This document shows positions 46,320 through 55,746 of a stretch of DNA of 64,000 nt, in pieces. The stretch is from JACMLD01 sp038207265 (GTDB lineage: Bacteria > Bacteroidota > Bacteroidia > Chitinophagales > Chitinophagaceae). Each line of letters starts with the position of its first letter. Positions within the stretch are counted from its first letter, which is position 1. A model generated the notes under the pieces. That model was not told the origin of the DNA, ran no database searches, and was given only the letters and a program-made list of their open reading frames with translations. The stretch covers positions 1 through 64,000 of the forward strand of contig JBBQZZ010000003.1 of NCBI GenBank assembly GCA_038207265.1, written 5' to 3'. A program made the position numbers and the translations under genes.

Positions 46320-47132
46320 TCAGGGTAAGGGGTTTTCTTTCGAAACATAACTTGGATAACCCACCTGTTGATACAATTTTGCCAACCGGTGCGCATGTTC
46401 ATCATAAGCCGCCTCAAAAATGGCAGTAGCTTTTTCAGTACCCACCACACAGCTGGCCGTTAATACCTTTGGCGGCTGACCTTGTCTCGTTAAAATCTCT
46501 GCCAGCCTGGCTTTGATTGAATTAATGATCAGTACACCTCCCAAAGTAGAACCCGGTGCCACCGGTGTTTCCAGCCCGTCTATATAAATCATCGAATCCC
46601 CGGCCGGTGCACCTGTATCCAGAACAAGATCCGCAAAATCGGCTAATTTTTTACCATCGTTTCTCCTGCTGCTACTGGCATCCAGGTGAGCTTGTGTTAC
46701 TATTGCGACTACTTTTATTTTTCGTTGTTGAAAGATTTCAGCCATATCAATGGGTACTACATTGCAACCGCTGGAAGAAATGATCAACGCGGTATCAGTT
46801 TCTTTTAAATCATAGTTCCTTAAAATCCGGTCGGCAAGCCCTGGTACATTTTCTAAAAACATCGCTTGTCGCTGGCCGTTAGCTCCAACCACCAGGTTAT
46901 GGAAAGTCAATGAAAGTTCAACGATCGGATTGAAACCGGGAAACGATCCATATCTCGGCCACATTTCCTCCACCATGATACGGCTGTGCCCGCTGCCAAA
47001 AACATGTACCATTCGTCCCTGTAAAATGGTTTCCGCAAACCATTGCGCTGCCTGCTCCATTTTTTGCTGTTGTAGTAATACAGCATCGGCCATTTGCTTA
47101 CCCTTACTAATATATTGTTCAATTACGTTCAT
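46320..47132 (-). CDS. SIS-domain sugar isomerase-like protein
   Basis: 270 residues of the SIS fold: VHVFGSGHSRIMVEEMWPR (phosphosugar-binding loop), DTALIISSSGCNVVPIDMA and a late VAPGSTLGGVLIINSI. This pattern fits the UPF0309-type SIS proteins and related phosphosugar binding or etherase-like enzymes. It follows the ROK gene by 7 bp on the same strand. A ROK kinase plus SIS protein is a frequent pair for amino sugar or other hexose phosphate handling. Exact substrate unknown. Confidence 0.88.
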   Translation of the reverse strand: MNVIEQYISKGKQMADAVLLQQQKMEQAAQWFAETILQGRMVHVFGSGHSRIMVEEMWPRYGSFPGFNPIVELSLTFHNLVVGANGQRQAMFLENVPGLADRILRNYDLKETDTALIISSSGCNVVPIDMAEIFQQRKIKVVAIVTQAHLDASSSRRNDGKKLADFADLVLDTGAPAGDSMIYIDGLETPVAPGSTLGGVLIINSIKARLAEILTRQGQPPKVLTASCVVGTEKATAIFEAAYDEHAHRLAKLYQQVGYPSYVSKENPLP

Positions 47133-47139
47133 GCAAGTA

Positions 47140-48036
47140 TCATTTTAATTCTTGTTGTTTTTGCAATGCGAAGCAGGCAGCGCCAATAGCGCCTGCAAGA
47201 TCCCCTTGCGCTGCTTTTACAATTTTCGCTTTTGTACCGCGCGGTCTCCATTCATAGATATCCATCATCTCACTAAGCGGTTTGAATAAATCTTCATTTG
47301 CTTCGGCAATACCACCTCCTATTATTATTGTATCCGGTGAAACAATATTGCAAATGGAAGCAAGCCCAATAGCGAGTTGCTTAATTGATTTCATCCAGAT
47401 TTTCTTCGCATCATCATCTCCGTTGTGATAAGCGTCCAGCAAATCATGCGTAGAAGAAAATTTTCCTTTGCTTCTTTTTTCAATGGTACAATTGCCAATA
47501 CATTCTTCCAAACTACCGGGCATGCCCGTTACATCTATGTCACCATCGCAGTCCACCACACTGTGACCCATATGGCCGGCCTTATTGAATGCGCCCTGGT
47601 ATGGCTTGCCATGTATAAGCAATGCGCCTCCAACACCGGTTCCCAATGTTAACATTACCACATTCAAACAATTTCTTGCCGCACCCAACTTTGCTTCTGC
47701 CATCATCGCTGCTATGGCATCATTTAAAACATAGGTTGTTGTTTGCAGATAATCCTGCCATACAAAATGCTCCAATCCCTGTAACCTTCCGGGCATACAT
47801 GCTATAGCAGTATTATCATCATTTGGTATACCGGGAGCAGATATTCCTACCAATGGTCTTTTTGCATTTACCTTTTCTTTCAATGCATTTACTGTTTTTG
47901 CAATCGCATCTTTCCAAATTTCACCATCTCCATCGTTGGTTGCTGTGTACAATTGTTCCAATAAATTTCCCGCTTCGTCTATTGCAACGCCTTTGATTCT
48001 TGTACCTCCTAAATCAATACCTATTGTAACCTGCAT
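47140..48036 (-). CDS. ROK-family sugar kinase-like protein without the usual zinc cysteines
   Basis: 298 residues from the ATG at 48034-48036, just past the SDR stop. The frame reaches 48075, but that would overlap the SDR gene. IGIDLGGTRIKGVAID (ATP phosphate loop), LTLGTGVGGALL and HMGHSVVDCDGDIDVTGMPGSLEE are family features. The family zinc motif CxCGxxGC(L/F)E is replaced by DVTGMPGSLEE, so the usual cysteines are lost. The later PDTIIIGGGIAE is the ATP adenosine motif. It probably phosphorylates a hexose, or it may have a regulatory role; no helix-turn-helix is present. Confidence 0.9.
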   Translation of the reverse strand: MQVTIGIDLGGTRIKGVAIDEAGNLLEQLYTATNDGDGEIWKDAIAKTVNALKEKVNAKRPLVGISAPGIPNDDNTAIACMPGRLQGLEHFVWQDYLQTTTYVLNDAIAAMMAEAKLGAARNCLNVVMLTLGTGVGGALLIHGKPYQGAFNKAGHMGHSVVDCDGDIDVTGMPGSLEECIGNCTIEKRSKGKFSSTHDLLDAYHNGDDDAKKIWMKSIKQLAIGLASICNIVSPDTIIIGGGIAEANEDLFKPLSEMMDIYEWRPRGTKAKIVKAAQGDLAGAIGAACFALQKQQELK

Positions 48037-48040
48037 AATT

Positions 48041-48829
48041 TTAATATTGTCCTTCCGAAACTTCCCAGCCACCATCTACTGCTATCACCTGCCCTGTTGT
48101 AAATTTCGATAAATCACTCATGAAATAGGTAGCCAGTCCATCCAAATCTTCCGGCTTACCAATCCTTCCTCCACCCAGTGGTTGCTTTGTATGAATAAAT
48201 GAAAGTATTTTTTCGTCATTTGCTGCTCTTTGTGCCATTGGCGTTTCCACTACTGCCGGTGCAATTACATTTACACGTATATTATCTTTTGCATAATAGG
48301 CAGCAATAGATTTGCTGAAACCAATGATTGCTGCCTTTGCTGCAGCATAAGCATGCGTGGTAAAAAATTGAGGTGAAGGCGAATACCCTAATACAGAGCC
48401 CATATTTAATAAAGTGCCTCCATTTTTTTGTTCCCTGAATTTATTGATAGCAGCTTTGTTGGATAACATCAATGAAGTTAAATTTAACTCCAGCGTTTTA
48501 TTCCAACCTTCTAAACTAAGTTCGTGCAAAGGACCATCGCCCATTTTTCTTCCACTGCCACCGGCAACATGATAGAGTCCATCAAAACTGCCAAATGAAT
48601 TAACGCAAGTCTCAATAGCCAGCACCGCGGTTGATTCCATGATTGCATCCCCGCTCAATGCCACTGCCTTTTTTCCCAACACTGTTTTTGCTGCAGCAAC
48701 CGTTTCATGCTTTCTTCCCACAACCACAATATTTGCACCTTGCTCAATAAAACATTTGCCGGCGCTCAGTCCAAGACCGGTTGTTCCACCAATGATGACA
48801 ATATTTTTATTTTCAAGGTTGAGGGCCAT
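48041..48829 (-). CDS. Short-chain dehydrogenase/reductase
   Basis: 262 residues from the ATG at 48827-48829 (a TTG lies one codon upstream). Cofactor loop IIGGTTGLGLSAGKCF (GxxxGxG), NNAG-like HVAGGSG, catalytic Ser-Tyr-Lys as NMGSVLGYS and HAYAAAKAAIIGF, and TGQVIAVDGGW at the C-terminus. A classical NAD(P)-dependent oxidoreductase, perhaps a sugar or polyol dehydrogenase given the neighbouring ROK, SIS and GH31 genes. The substrate is not visible. It lies 5 bp before the ROK start. Confidence 0.93.
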   Translation of the reverse strand: MALNLENKNIVIIGGTTGLGLSAGKCFIEQGANIVVVGRKHETVAAAKTVLGKKAVALSGDAIMESTAVLAIETCVNSFGSFDGLYHVAGGSGRKMGDGPLHELSLEGWNKTLELNLTSLMLSNKAAINKFREQKNGGTLLNMGSVLGYSPSPQFFTTHAYAAAKAAIIGFSKSIAAYYAKDNIRVNVIAPAVVETPMAQRAANDEKILSFIHTKQPLGGGRIGKPEDLDGLATYFMSDLSKFTTGQVIAVDGGWEVSEGQY

Positions 48830-48894
48830 CAAGTAATAAATTTACAACGCTACAATAGTTAAATAGTACAATACTGGAAGAATATTAAGTCAAT

Positions 48895-51405
48895 TTATTT
48901 CCATTGAACCAGGATTTCATTCTCATCATTATCAATTACTACAGCATACACCGAAGCTTTCTTTTCTGCACTTCTTAGCGACTGAAGATAATTTTTATCA
49001 TAATAGCGCTGCAGATCTTCAAAAACATCCAGCACTGGTACATCCGTTTTGGTTATTTGCCTTGCTGTATTGTTTACCTGCATATCCACTGGCAAAGGAT
49101 CAAAACCATGAAATATCATTTGTATTTTTTTAAATCCCGAATGATATATCCCTTCCTGTTTCGAAAAAATAATTTTGCGGTTCGCCGGATCAAAAATAAT
49201 TTTTCTTTTGGCAAAATCCCCACGCTGGTATTCCATACTGGCGCCATCGTCTTCATATAACTCAAAGCTATTCTTTTCTTTTCCATTGTAGATATGAACA
49301 AAAAGTGTGTCCGCGGGTTTTTCCCGGGCAGACTGCACCAGCGTTTGCATTGGAATAACAGACGAAGCTTTAACAAACAAAGGGATTTTATAAACGGGTG
49401 TTTCCTTTATTATTTCTTTATTGCCCTCCATTTTTTCATCGGAAAACAAATCATACCATTCGCCTTTGGGAAGAAATATTTTCTTACCCTTTTCGTCGGT
49501 AGTTACTGGTACTACCATTATTGCATCTCCAAATAAGAACTGGTATTGATAAGTGTTATCGTATACTTTTTCTTCAAATGGATTGCCCAGGCAAAGGCTT
49601 CTTGCAATTGGTATTCCTGTTCCAACGGCTTCATAAAACTTTGAATAGATATAAGGCATCAATCTGTATCGAAATCCAATCCATGTTTTTGAAATGGCCT
49701 CGGCTTCTTCGCCATAACTCCAGGGTTCATTGGCCGGTGCCAGGAATTCTTTGTGATTTCTCACAAATGGAGAAAACATACCCACTTCTATCCATCGTTT
49801 ATAAAGTTCCTTTGATCCATCGCCAATATAACCACCCAAATCTGGCCCAACAAATGGAAGACCAGATATACCCATCTGGCTATTCAGCAATACGCCGCTC
49901 AACAGGCCATCATTACTGGCCGTATTATCACCACTCCATACAGCGGCATATCTCTGTACACCGGCGAACGCAGAACGGGTTAATACAAAAGGCCTCCTGC
50001 CATTTCCATACTTCAATGCAGATTCATAACTGCTTCTTGCCATTTGCAATCCATAAACATTTTTTGCTTCCAATCCATTTGCTTTCCTGCCATCGAAATC
50101 AAACAAAAGATTATCGGGCAAGTAACTTCCTGCTACAGCGGGTTCATTCATATCGTTCCAATATCCGTGAATGCCATTATCGGGCAACCATTTCATTTTT
50201 TCGATCCACCAGGCTCTTGCCGCAGGGTTTGTATAATCTGGCAGATAACAACGCAGTGGTGCAATTTCTGTTTCAAACAACTGGCCATTGCTGTATTTAA
50301 TAAAAACATTCTTATTCAAGCCATCGGTATAAGAATGATAGCTGCTGTCAATTTTTACCCCGGGATAAACAGAAGCTGTCAATTCTATATTCAATTTGGA
50401 AAGAGCAGCTGCCAGTCCGGGCATATCCGGAAACCTACTGCTATCAACCCTGAATGGCTCATAACCGTATTGATAGTCTGCATCCAGTACAATACAATCA
50501 ATCGGAATTTTTTTACTACGAAATGTATTGGCAATCCATTCTACCTGTTGTTGCGGGTAATAACTGCAACGCGACTGATGATAACCTATCGCCCATTTAG
50601 GTGGCATATTCATTCTGCCGGTAACAGCCGTATAATGTTCAATAACTTTTTGAATCGATTGATCAGAAAAGAAAAAATAATCTGCATCTCCTCCTTCAGC
50701 GCTGATAGAAGTATAAGGCGTTGATGAAGCGAAGTTGAAAAATGTTTTGAAGCTGTTGTTATAAAAAAGACCGTATACCTGTTTGTGATGGATACCTATA
50801 TAGAACGGTATGCTAATGTACATGGACAATCTTGGATCACCATACTTATATGTATCCGTATTGTTCAGCGTAAAAGCCATTCCTTTTTTATCAAGGTTAC
50901 CCAGCACTTCTCCCAATCCAACAAAACGTTCACCCTCCTGTAATTTTTTATAAGAGTTTACTTTGCTACCAGTAAAACCGGTACCGAAAGGTTCGCCTTC
51001 CAAATCTTCGTTGATGAGTTCCCCACTTTTACTTTTAAAAATAATACGAAGCACAGGTTGCTTTTCAATAACCACTATCAAAGAATCCGTAATGATTTGA
51101 ATGCTGTTGCCATTGTCAGTAATATCTGCCTTGTATGGAGGAATTTGGTTGCTCAGCAGTGCATAAGAAAAATTATTGAGCTGCTTATTTTTTGAGACGC
51201 GAACACGGATGGTATTCGCATTGTAAGCGCGGATATTAAAAATGGCGTTTGTAGTCCTTCCTTCAATGCCGCCGGTAGTTTTTTTATAGGATAGTAACCT
51301 GCCTGCATTTTGTGCATGCGCAAAATTATATTGCATCAGTAACAAAATGACAAGCAAAACAACCGGCCGGTTTAAGCAATTTTTCGTTATCAAAAAGTTT
51401 AACAC
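48895..51405 (-). CDS. GH31 alpha-glucosidase/alpha-xylosidase-type glycosidase
   Basis: 836 residues. The first possible start is a GTG at 51403-51405, in front of a hydrophobic export signal (NRPVVLLVILLLMQYNFAHAQ). GH31 catalytic motifs are clear: nucleophile Asp in GYWNDMNEP, acid/base Asp in AVWSGDNTASNDGL, and WAIGYHQSRCSYYPQQQV earlier. C-terminal beta domains follow (FLPKGEWYDLFS). GH31 enzymes cleave alpha-glucosides or alpha-xylosides from the non-reducing end. The product should be periplasmic or surface bound. It lies 108 bp downstream of the first GH144-type gene on the same strand. Confidence 0.93.
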   Translation of the reverse strand: MLNFLITKNCLNRPVVLLVILLLMQYNFAHAQNAGRLLSYKKTTGGIEGRTTNAIFNIRAYNANTIRVRVSKNKQLNNFSYALLSNQIPPYKADITDNGNSIQIITDSLIVVIEKQPVLRIIFKSKSGELINEDLEGEPFGTGFTGSKVNSYKKLQEGERFVGLGEVLGNLDKKGMAFTLNNTDTYKYGDPRLSMYISIPFYIGIHHKQVYGLFYNNSFKTFFNFASSTPYTSISAEGGDADYFFFSDQSIQKVIEHYTAVTGRMNMPPKWAIGYHQSRCSYYPQQQVEWIANTFRSKKIPIDCIVLDADYQYGYEPFRVDSSRFPDMPGLAAALSKLNIELTASVYPGVKIDSSYHSYTDGLNKNVFIKYSNGQLFETEIAPLRCYLPDYTNPAARAWWIEKMKWLPDNGIHGYWNDMNEPAVAGSYLPDNLLFDFDGRKANGLEAKNVYGLQMARSSYESALKYGNGRRPFVLTRSAFAGVQRYAAVWSGDNTASNDGLLSGVLLNSQMGISGLPFVGPDLGGYIGDGSKELYKRWIEVGMFSPFVRNHKEFLAPANEPWSYGEEAEAISKTWIGFRYRLMPYIYSKFYEAVGTGIPIARSLCLGNPFEEKVYDNTYQYQFLFGDAIMVVPVTTDEKGKKIFLPKGEWYDLFSDEKMEGNKEIIKETPVYKIPLFVKASSVIPMQTLVQSAREKPADTLFVHIYNGKEKNSFELYEDDGASMEYQRGDFAKRKIIFDPANRKIIFSKQEGIYHSGFKKIQMIFHGFDPLPVDMQVNNTARQITKTDVPVLDVFEDLQRYYDKNYLQSLRSAEKKASVYAVVIDNDENEILVQWK

Positions 51406-51513
51406 GTATTATAAGTCCTGATAGAATAGAAAAATTATATTGCTAATCCAATTTAATGGATATTTATTTAACCACTAAAAGCGCTGTCAAATAATTTTTA
51501 AACTTACTCTTAA

Positions 51514-52944
51514 TTATTTTTGGAATACCGGACTTGAGAATCCAAGCTTCTTCATACCATGCTGTATATCCGGGATATTCATAAATAATTTCCATAACAA
51601 CCCTGTGCGGTAATTTTCAATCATGGTCACAATAGGCCCCTGGTCTATTGCCAGGTGCGACTTTGCATACCAGTTATGATGAATACTAAATCCGTCGACA
51701 AAACCATACTTACTCCAGATCTTATCTCCCAATGTATAATAAAAATATCGCAGTGCTTCCATGCTTTCCTTTGGTGTATAGGGCATGGATGAAATGGCCG
51801 CTGTTGGTTGTATTACGCCACGATCATTTTCGGGACTATGTGCCACATACCCTTTGTAACTATCTCCGGCTGTCAATCCCCAGCATTCAGCACTATAACC
51901 TTTAAAATGATGGGGGTTCTCTATGCAATAAGCCCTGTTAATAAGCGTATGATTTCTGCCCTGCCTAAAATAATCATTCCCCAATGAATCTATTAAACCA
52001 TTGGGATTAATTCCCTGGAAAGTATATTGTTCAAAAAAAAGCGGACCGCCTTTATCTTTATCATAATTACCCAATGGCAATTTATAGCCATAATAATCAT
52101 TGCCATTGGCAAATCCTGCACTGCCAACCCAGGTTCCGTCATACACAGCTTTTGATATGCTATGGTATTCAGAAGATGCAGACATAATATAAGTGATCAA
52201 ACATTCATTGTAACCCCAAACCGGGAAGTTCATATCAAATCCATTGTTCGGGCTCCAGTGCCAGAATAATTTGTTTTGATTGTTGGTATGCCAGTTCCAG
52301 TTGGCAGCGCCCCACATTTGGTTGATGCGCTTTCGCAAATAAACTTCTCTCGGAACATCTTTGTTGAAATATTCCCTGGCACATAGAAATCCCATCAGCA
52401 AATATGAAGTCTCCACAATGTCTGCCCCATCATCCAACCGATCAAACTTAATGGTCTCTCCTGTTCTTCCATTCATGAAATGCGGGTAGATGCCATGGTA
52501 ACAATCTGCATTGATCAAAAAATCTGCAATCTTAATCAACCTGCGCACAGCCGTATCTCTTCCTATCCAGCCTCTTTCCACCGCAACAATGGTACTCATG
52601 ATACCAAAACCAGTTCCACCGATAGCACCCGCATCGGGACCAAATGTTGTGTGACTGAAATTGGGTTCGTCCCAGGCTTCATTAATATAATCCCAGTAAT
52701 GTTCCGCTAACACGGTATTACTTCGTTCCAATGCAAGTCCGCTTACCGGATGCGCACAATGCCAGAAAAAACGAAAAGTTTGTTTCTGTACCAATTCAAG
52801 TAAAGCAGTATCTGAAAGACCTTTGATAATGCCAACCGGGGCAATGGAATCCGGGAAGGTATGCGTTACCTTATTTTTGGATTGTGCGTTTACCATGTAT
52901 GCACTTAAGACAAATACAAGCAGGCTGTTTAATTTTCTATTCAT
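51514..52944 (-). CDS. Glucoamylase-fold enzyme, GH144-type (putative beta-1,2-glucanase), copy 1
   Basis: 476 residues from the ATG at 52942-52944, giving signal peptide MNRKLNSLLVFVLSAYMVNAQ. ELVQKQTFRFFWHCAHPVSGLALERSN is the family entry motif. TGFGIMSTIVAVERGWI, DDGADIVETSYLLMGFL, HWSPNNGFDMNFPVWGYNECL, GYSAECWGLTAGDSYKGY and the end MIENYRTGLLWKLF follow. These belong to the (alpha/alpha)6 glycoamylase family of which Chitinophaga members are endo-beta-1,2-glucanases (GH144). Without a structure the linkage cannot be told. It is a tandem paralogue of the next gene. Confidence 0.9.
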   Translation of the reverse strand: MNRKLNSLLVFVLSAYMVNAQSKNKVTHTFPDSIAPVGIIKGLSDTALLELVQKQTFRFFWHCAHPVSGLALERSNTVLAEHYWDYINEAWDEPNFSHTTFGPDAGAIGGTGFGIMSTIVAVERGWIGRDTAVRRLIKIADFLINADCYHGIYPHFMNGRTGETIKFDRLDDGADIVETSYLLMGFLCAREYFNKDVPREVYLRKRINQMWGAANWNWHTNNQNKLFWHWSPNNGFDMNFPVWGYNECLITYIMSASSEYHSISKAVYDGTWVGSAGFANGNDYYGYKLPLGNYDKDKGGPLFFEQYTFQGINPNGLIDSLGNDYFRQGRNHTLINRAYCIENPHHFKGYSAECWGLTAGDSYKGYVAHSPENDRGVIQPTAAISSMPYTPKESMEALRYFYYTLGDKIWSKYGFVDGFSIHHNWYAKSHLAIDQGPIVTMIENYRTGLLWKLFMNIPDIQHGMKKLGFSSPVFQK

Positions 52945-53079
52945 AGCTGTTGCTGATATCACATTGTTTATTTGTAAAGAATGTAACAATAAGTCTTTAA
53001 ACATATTTCATTCGCAGGTTCATAGCTTGCAGACCCATACCAGTAATGAAGATCATTCTTCCCATCTTACAATTAGATA

Positions 53080-54432
53080 TTATTTATCAGTTGTACCTGT
53101 TATAGCGGGAGATTGAAAACCCAGCTTGAGAAGTCCGTGTTTTATTTCGGGGCAACTCATAAATAGTTTCCATAGCAGGCCACTCCTGTAATTTTCAATC
53201 ATGGCAATTTCAGGGCCCTGGTCGATGGCAAGGTAGGAGCTGGCATACCAGTTTTTGGATTCGTTGAATGCATCTGTAAAACCATATTCACCCCAAATCT
53301 TGTCGCCCAAATCATAGTAGAAATGCTTCAATGCTTTCATAGAATATTCGGGTGTATAAGGAAATGCAGATATAGCGGCTGTTGGTGTAATAGTGCCCTC
53401 ATCATTGGTGGGAGAAAAGGCATTATACCCATTGTAGGTATCCGAAGCGGTAAGTCCCCAGCAATTTTCTCCATACCCTTTAAATTTTTTTGGATTGTCG
53501 AGGCAATAAGCGTGATTAATAAGCGTATGATTGCAGTTTTGTTCCCAATAATCCGCATAGCTGTCTTTGAGCCCGCGCGGGTCCAGTCCTAAAAAAGAAT
53601 ATTGTGAGAAGAACAAGGGTCCGCCATAATCGAATCCTAACGGTAATTTATAACCGTAAAATTCTTTCCCATTTTTAAAAAAATTGCTTTGGGCCCACCC
53701 ACGGTGATACACAGCCGCAGTTACAGGATAGGCATCTGAACCAGCTGCCAGCACATACATAATCATACACTCATTGAAACCACGCACCGGGAAATTCATT
53801 GCCCATCCATTATTAGGACTCCAATGCCAGTATAAAACTTCCTGGTCGTGAGTAAACCAGTTCCATTCAATACCGCTCCACAACCATTCCAATTTTTGCC
53901 TGAATTCATTTTCTACCGGGTTATTCTGATTGAAGTATTGCCTGGCGCAAAGCAGTCCCTGGAACAAGTAAGATGTTTCTACCAGATCTGCTCCGTCATC
54001 TTTCCTGCTAAAGGGAATTATTTTACCGGTTGCTCCATCCATCCAATGTGGAAATACGCCGTGGTATGAATTTGCCTTCACTAAAAAATTAATCATTTTA
54101 CGAAGGAAGCGTGACGCTGTATCTCTTTTGATCCATCCTCGCTCAGTAGCTACAATAACACCCATTATTCCAAAGCCCGTTCCACCGGTTGTCACTGTTT
54201 CATGACCATAGTCCTCTATATTGCTTCTTTCCCTTGCCATTCCACTTACCGGATGTGCAAAGTCCCAGAAATAGCGGAAGGTTTTTTGTTGCACCAAATC
54301 CAGGAGTGCAGAATCTGAAAGATTAAGCGGCCGAACCGTTTTTTCAGCAATAGCAGTTGCTCGCTTCTGCGCCTGTAAAGGTGAATACCCAATGATAGAT
54401 AATAAGAGCACAAATAAATAAGCAGGTTTCAT
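53080..54432 (-). CDS. Glucoamylase-fold enzyme, GH144-type, copy 2
   Basis: 450 residues with signal peptide (MKPAYLFVLLLSIIGYSPLQAQ). LVQQKTFRYFWDFAHPVSGMARERSN, TGFGIMGVIVATERGWI, DDGADLVETSYLFQGLL, HWSPNNGWAMNFPVRGFNECM, GYGENCWGLTASDTYNGY and MIENYRSGLLWKLFM align with copy 1 throughout. It lacks the 24-residue loop (around NEAWDEPNF) that copy 1 carries after ERSN. The C-terminus SCPEIKHGLLKLGFQSP is the best match to the vestige at 54489-54551. Probably exported and acting on the same glycan as copy 1. Confidence 0.9.
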   Translation of the reverse strand: MKPAYLFVLLLSIIGYSPLQAQKRATAIAEKTVRPLNLSDSALLDLVQQKTFRYFWDFAHPVSGMARERSNIEDYGHETVTTGGTGFGIMGVIVATERGWIKRDTASRFLRKMINFLVKANSYHGVFPHWMDGATGKIIPFSRKDDGADLVETSYLFQGLLCARQYFNQNNPVENEFRQKLEWLWSGIEWNWFTHDQEVLYWHWSPNNGWAMNFPVRGFNECMIMYVLAAGSDAYPVTAAVYHRGWAQSNFFKNGKEFYGYKLPLGFDYGGPLFFSQYSFLGLDPRGLKDSYADYWEQNCNHTLINHAYCLDNPKKFKGYGENCWGLTASDTYNGYNAFSPTNDEGTITPTAAISAFPYTPEYSMKALKHFYYDLGDKIWGEYGFTDAFNESKNWYASSYLAIDQGPEIAMIENYRSGLLWKLFMSCPEIKHGLLKLGFQSPAITGTTDK

Positions 54433-54488
54433 ACCGACAATTTTACAATCAATTTATAAGTTAAACCGATAACGAAAAGATTCATTCA

Positions 54489-54551
54489 TTAAAGATAAGG
54501 CGCCGTGAAACCCAAAGCTTTCATACCTGCTTTTACTTCCGGGCAACTGGT
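54489..54551 (-). pseudogene. C-terminal vestige of a third GH144-type gene
   Basis: On the minus strand the frame reads SCPEVKAGMKALGFTAPYL then TAA at 54489-54491. It aligns without gaps to SCPEIKHGLLKLGFQSPAI at the end of copy 2 and NIPDIQHGMKKLGFSSPVF at the end of copy 1. The upstream part is missing: the vestige runs out of the last codons of the FecR gene in another frame, so the FecR stop (54533-54535) lies inside it. This is the scar of a deletion that joined the FecR gene to the third copy. Confidence 0.8.
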
Positions 54552-55669
54552 TTTGACGAAATCACAACCTCGTTTTTATTCATCTTGTAATCGAAAGCTG
54601 CAATCAATTGCAAAGCCTCCAAAGCTTTTTGGATTGATTCGTTTTCAAAAATCCCATTCAACTTTTTTGATTTAATATCTTCATCAGAAAACCGGATGCT
54701 GATACCATACCAGCGTTCCATTTTTACGGCCAGGTCTTCAAAAGTTTCACTGCGGAAAATCAGTTTATCATCCTTCCAGGATGTTTCCAATACTGCATCG
54801 TAACGTGGCTCATAAGTTAAATGACTTACAAAGGGTTTAAGCTTCATTGTATCTTTTGCCTGCACGGTGTTTGTTTTATAGGTGCCCTGGTTTAAGGCAA
54901 CCAATTCTTTTAGCGTGTCTTCGTTGGCGACAATCAATTTCTCGCTGGGTTTGAGTATGATTTTGTAGGAGGGTTTGTTTTTTAAAGTCACTTCAAGACT
55001 TCCACGTACTAATGTAGTCTCTGAATTCTTTTCACCGGGATACGATTTCACATTAAATGCGGTTCCCAGTACTTTGATATTAATGGATGATGTATGAATG
55101 ATAAAAGGAAGCGCAGGATTTTTTACCACGTCGAAATAAGCTTCACCAGACAACACTACTTCGCGCGCACCGTTACCATAAGTTTTGTCGTAAGAAAGTT
55201 TGCTGCCAGAATTGAGCCAGACCTGGCTCCCATCGGGCAAATGCAAATTGGTGCGGGTACCGTATTCTGTTGAAATTTCATTCTTTTCATGAAGCGACTT
55301 TGTAAGAGCCGGTGCGGGACTATTGACGATTGAGTGAAAATAAAAACCAAGCAGGGCTATAACAATCGCTGCTAAAGAAAATAAGAGGTATTTCTTTTTA
55401 TTAACCGGAACAGGATTAGCAAAAATTATTTCTTCAGTAGGTTCAACATTTATACCCATTGCTTTCATCCGGTTAGTATGCTTGATAAACGCCTGCTGGG
55501 CATCTTCTGCATCCGGAGTTGAATGGTGCCACAGATCGGCAACGGTTTGCATGGGATAATGCATGTCCGGATTTTCCCGGAGCAATTCTTCCAGTTTGGC
55601 CAGATCCTTTGCATCGGCCTCGCCAGATAATTTTTTAGCTATTAGTTCCCAAAGCTTGTTATGTAACAT
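54533..55669 (-). CDS. FecR-family anti-sigma factor
   Basis: 378 residues. The cytosolic N-terminus (about 1-90) would hold the sigma factor; one membrane helix follows (LLFSLAAIVIALLGFYFHSIV, about 92-112). The periplasmic FecR domain has STEYGTRTNLHLPDGSQVWL...GEAYFDV...TAFNVKSYPGE, and the C-terminal STN-like domain ends LNGIFENESIQKALEALQ. It binds the plug-side signalling domain of a SusC-type receptor in known systems. The last residues SKPVARK probably derive from the deletion junction, not from the ancestral protein. The sigma gene is 77 bp upstream. Confidence 0.93.
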   Translation of the reverse strand: MLHNKLWELIAKKLSGEADAKDLAKLEELLRENPDMHYPMQTVADLWHHSTPDAEDAQQAFIKHTNRMKAMGINVEPTEEIIFANPVPVNKKKYLLFSLAAIVIALLGFYFHSIVNSPAPALTKSLHEKNEISTEYGTRTNLHLPDGSQVWLNSGSKLSYDKTYGNGAREVVLSGEAYFDVVKNPALPFIIHTSSINIKVLGTAFNVKSYPGEKNSETTLVRGSLEVTLKNKPSYKIILKPSEKLIVANEDTLKELVALNQGTYKTNTVQAKDTMKLKPFVSHLTYEPRYDAVLETSWKDDKLIFRSETFEDLAVKMERWYGISIRFSDEDIKSKKLNGIFENESIQKALEALQLIAAFDYKMNKNEVVISSKPVARK

Positions 55670-55746
55670 GCAACCAGTTAGACGTGAGTGTAGAGTATTA
55701 GGACATACAAAACCAAAAAAACCCCTAAAGCCCGTTAAAATTATTT

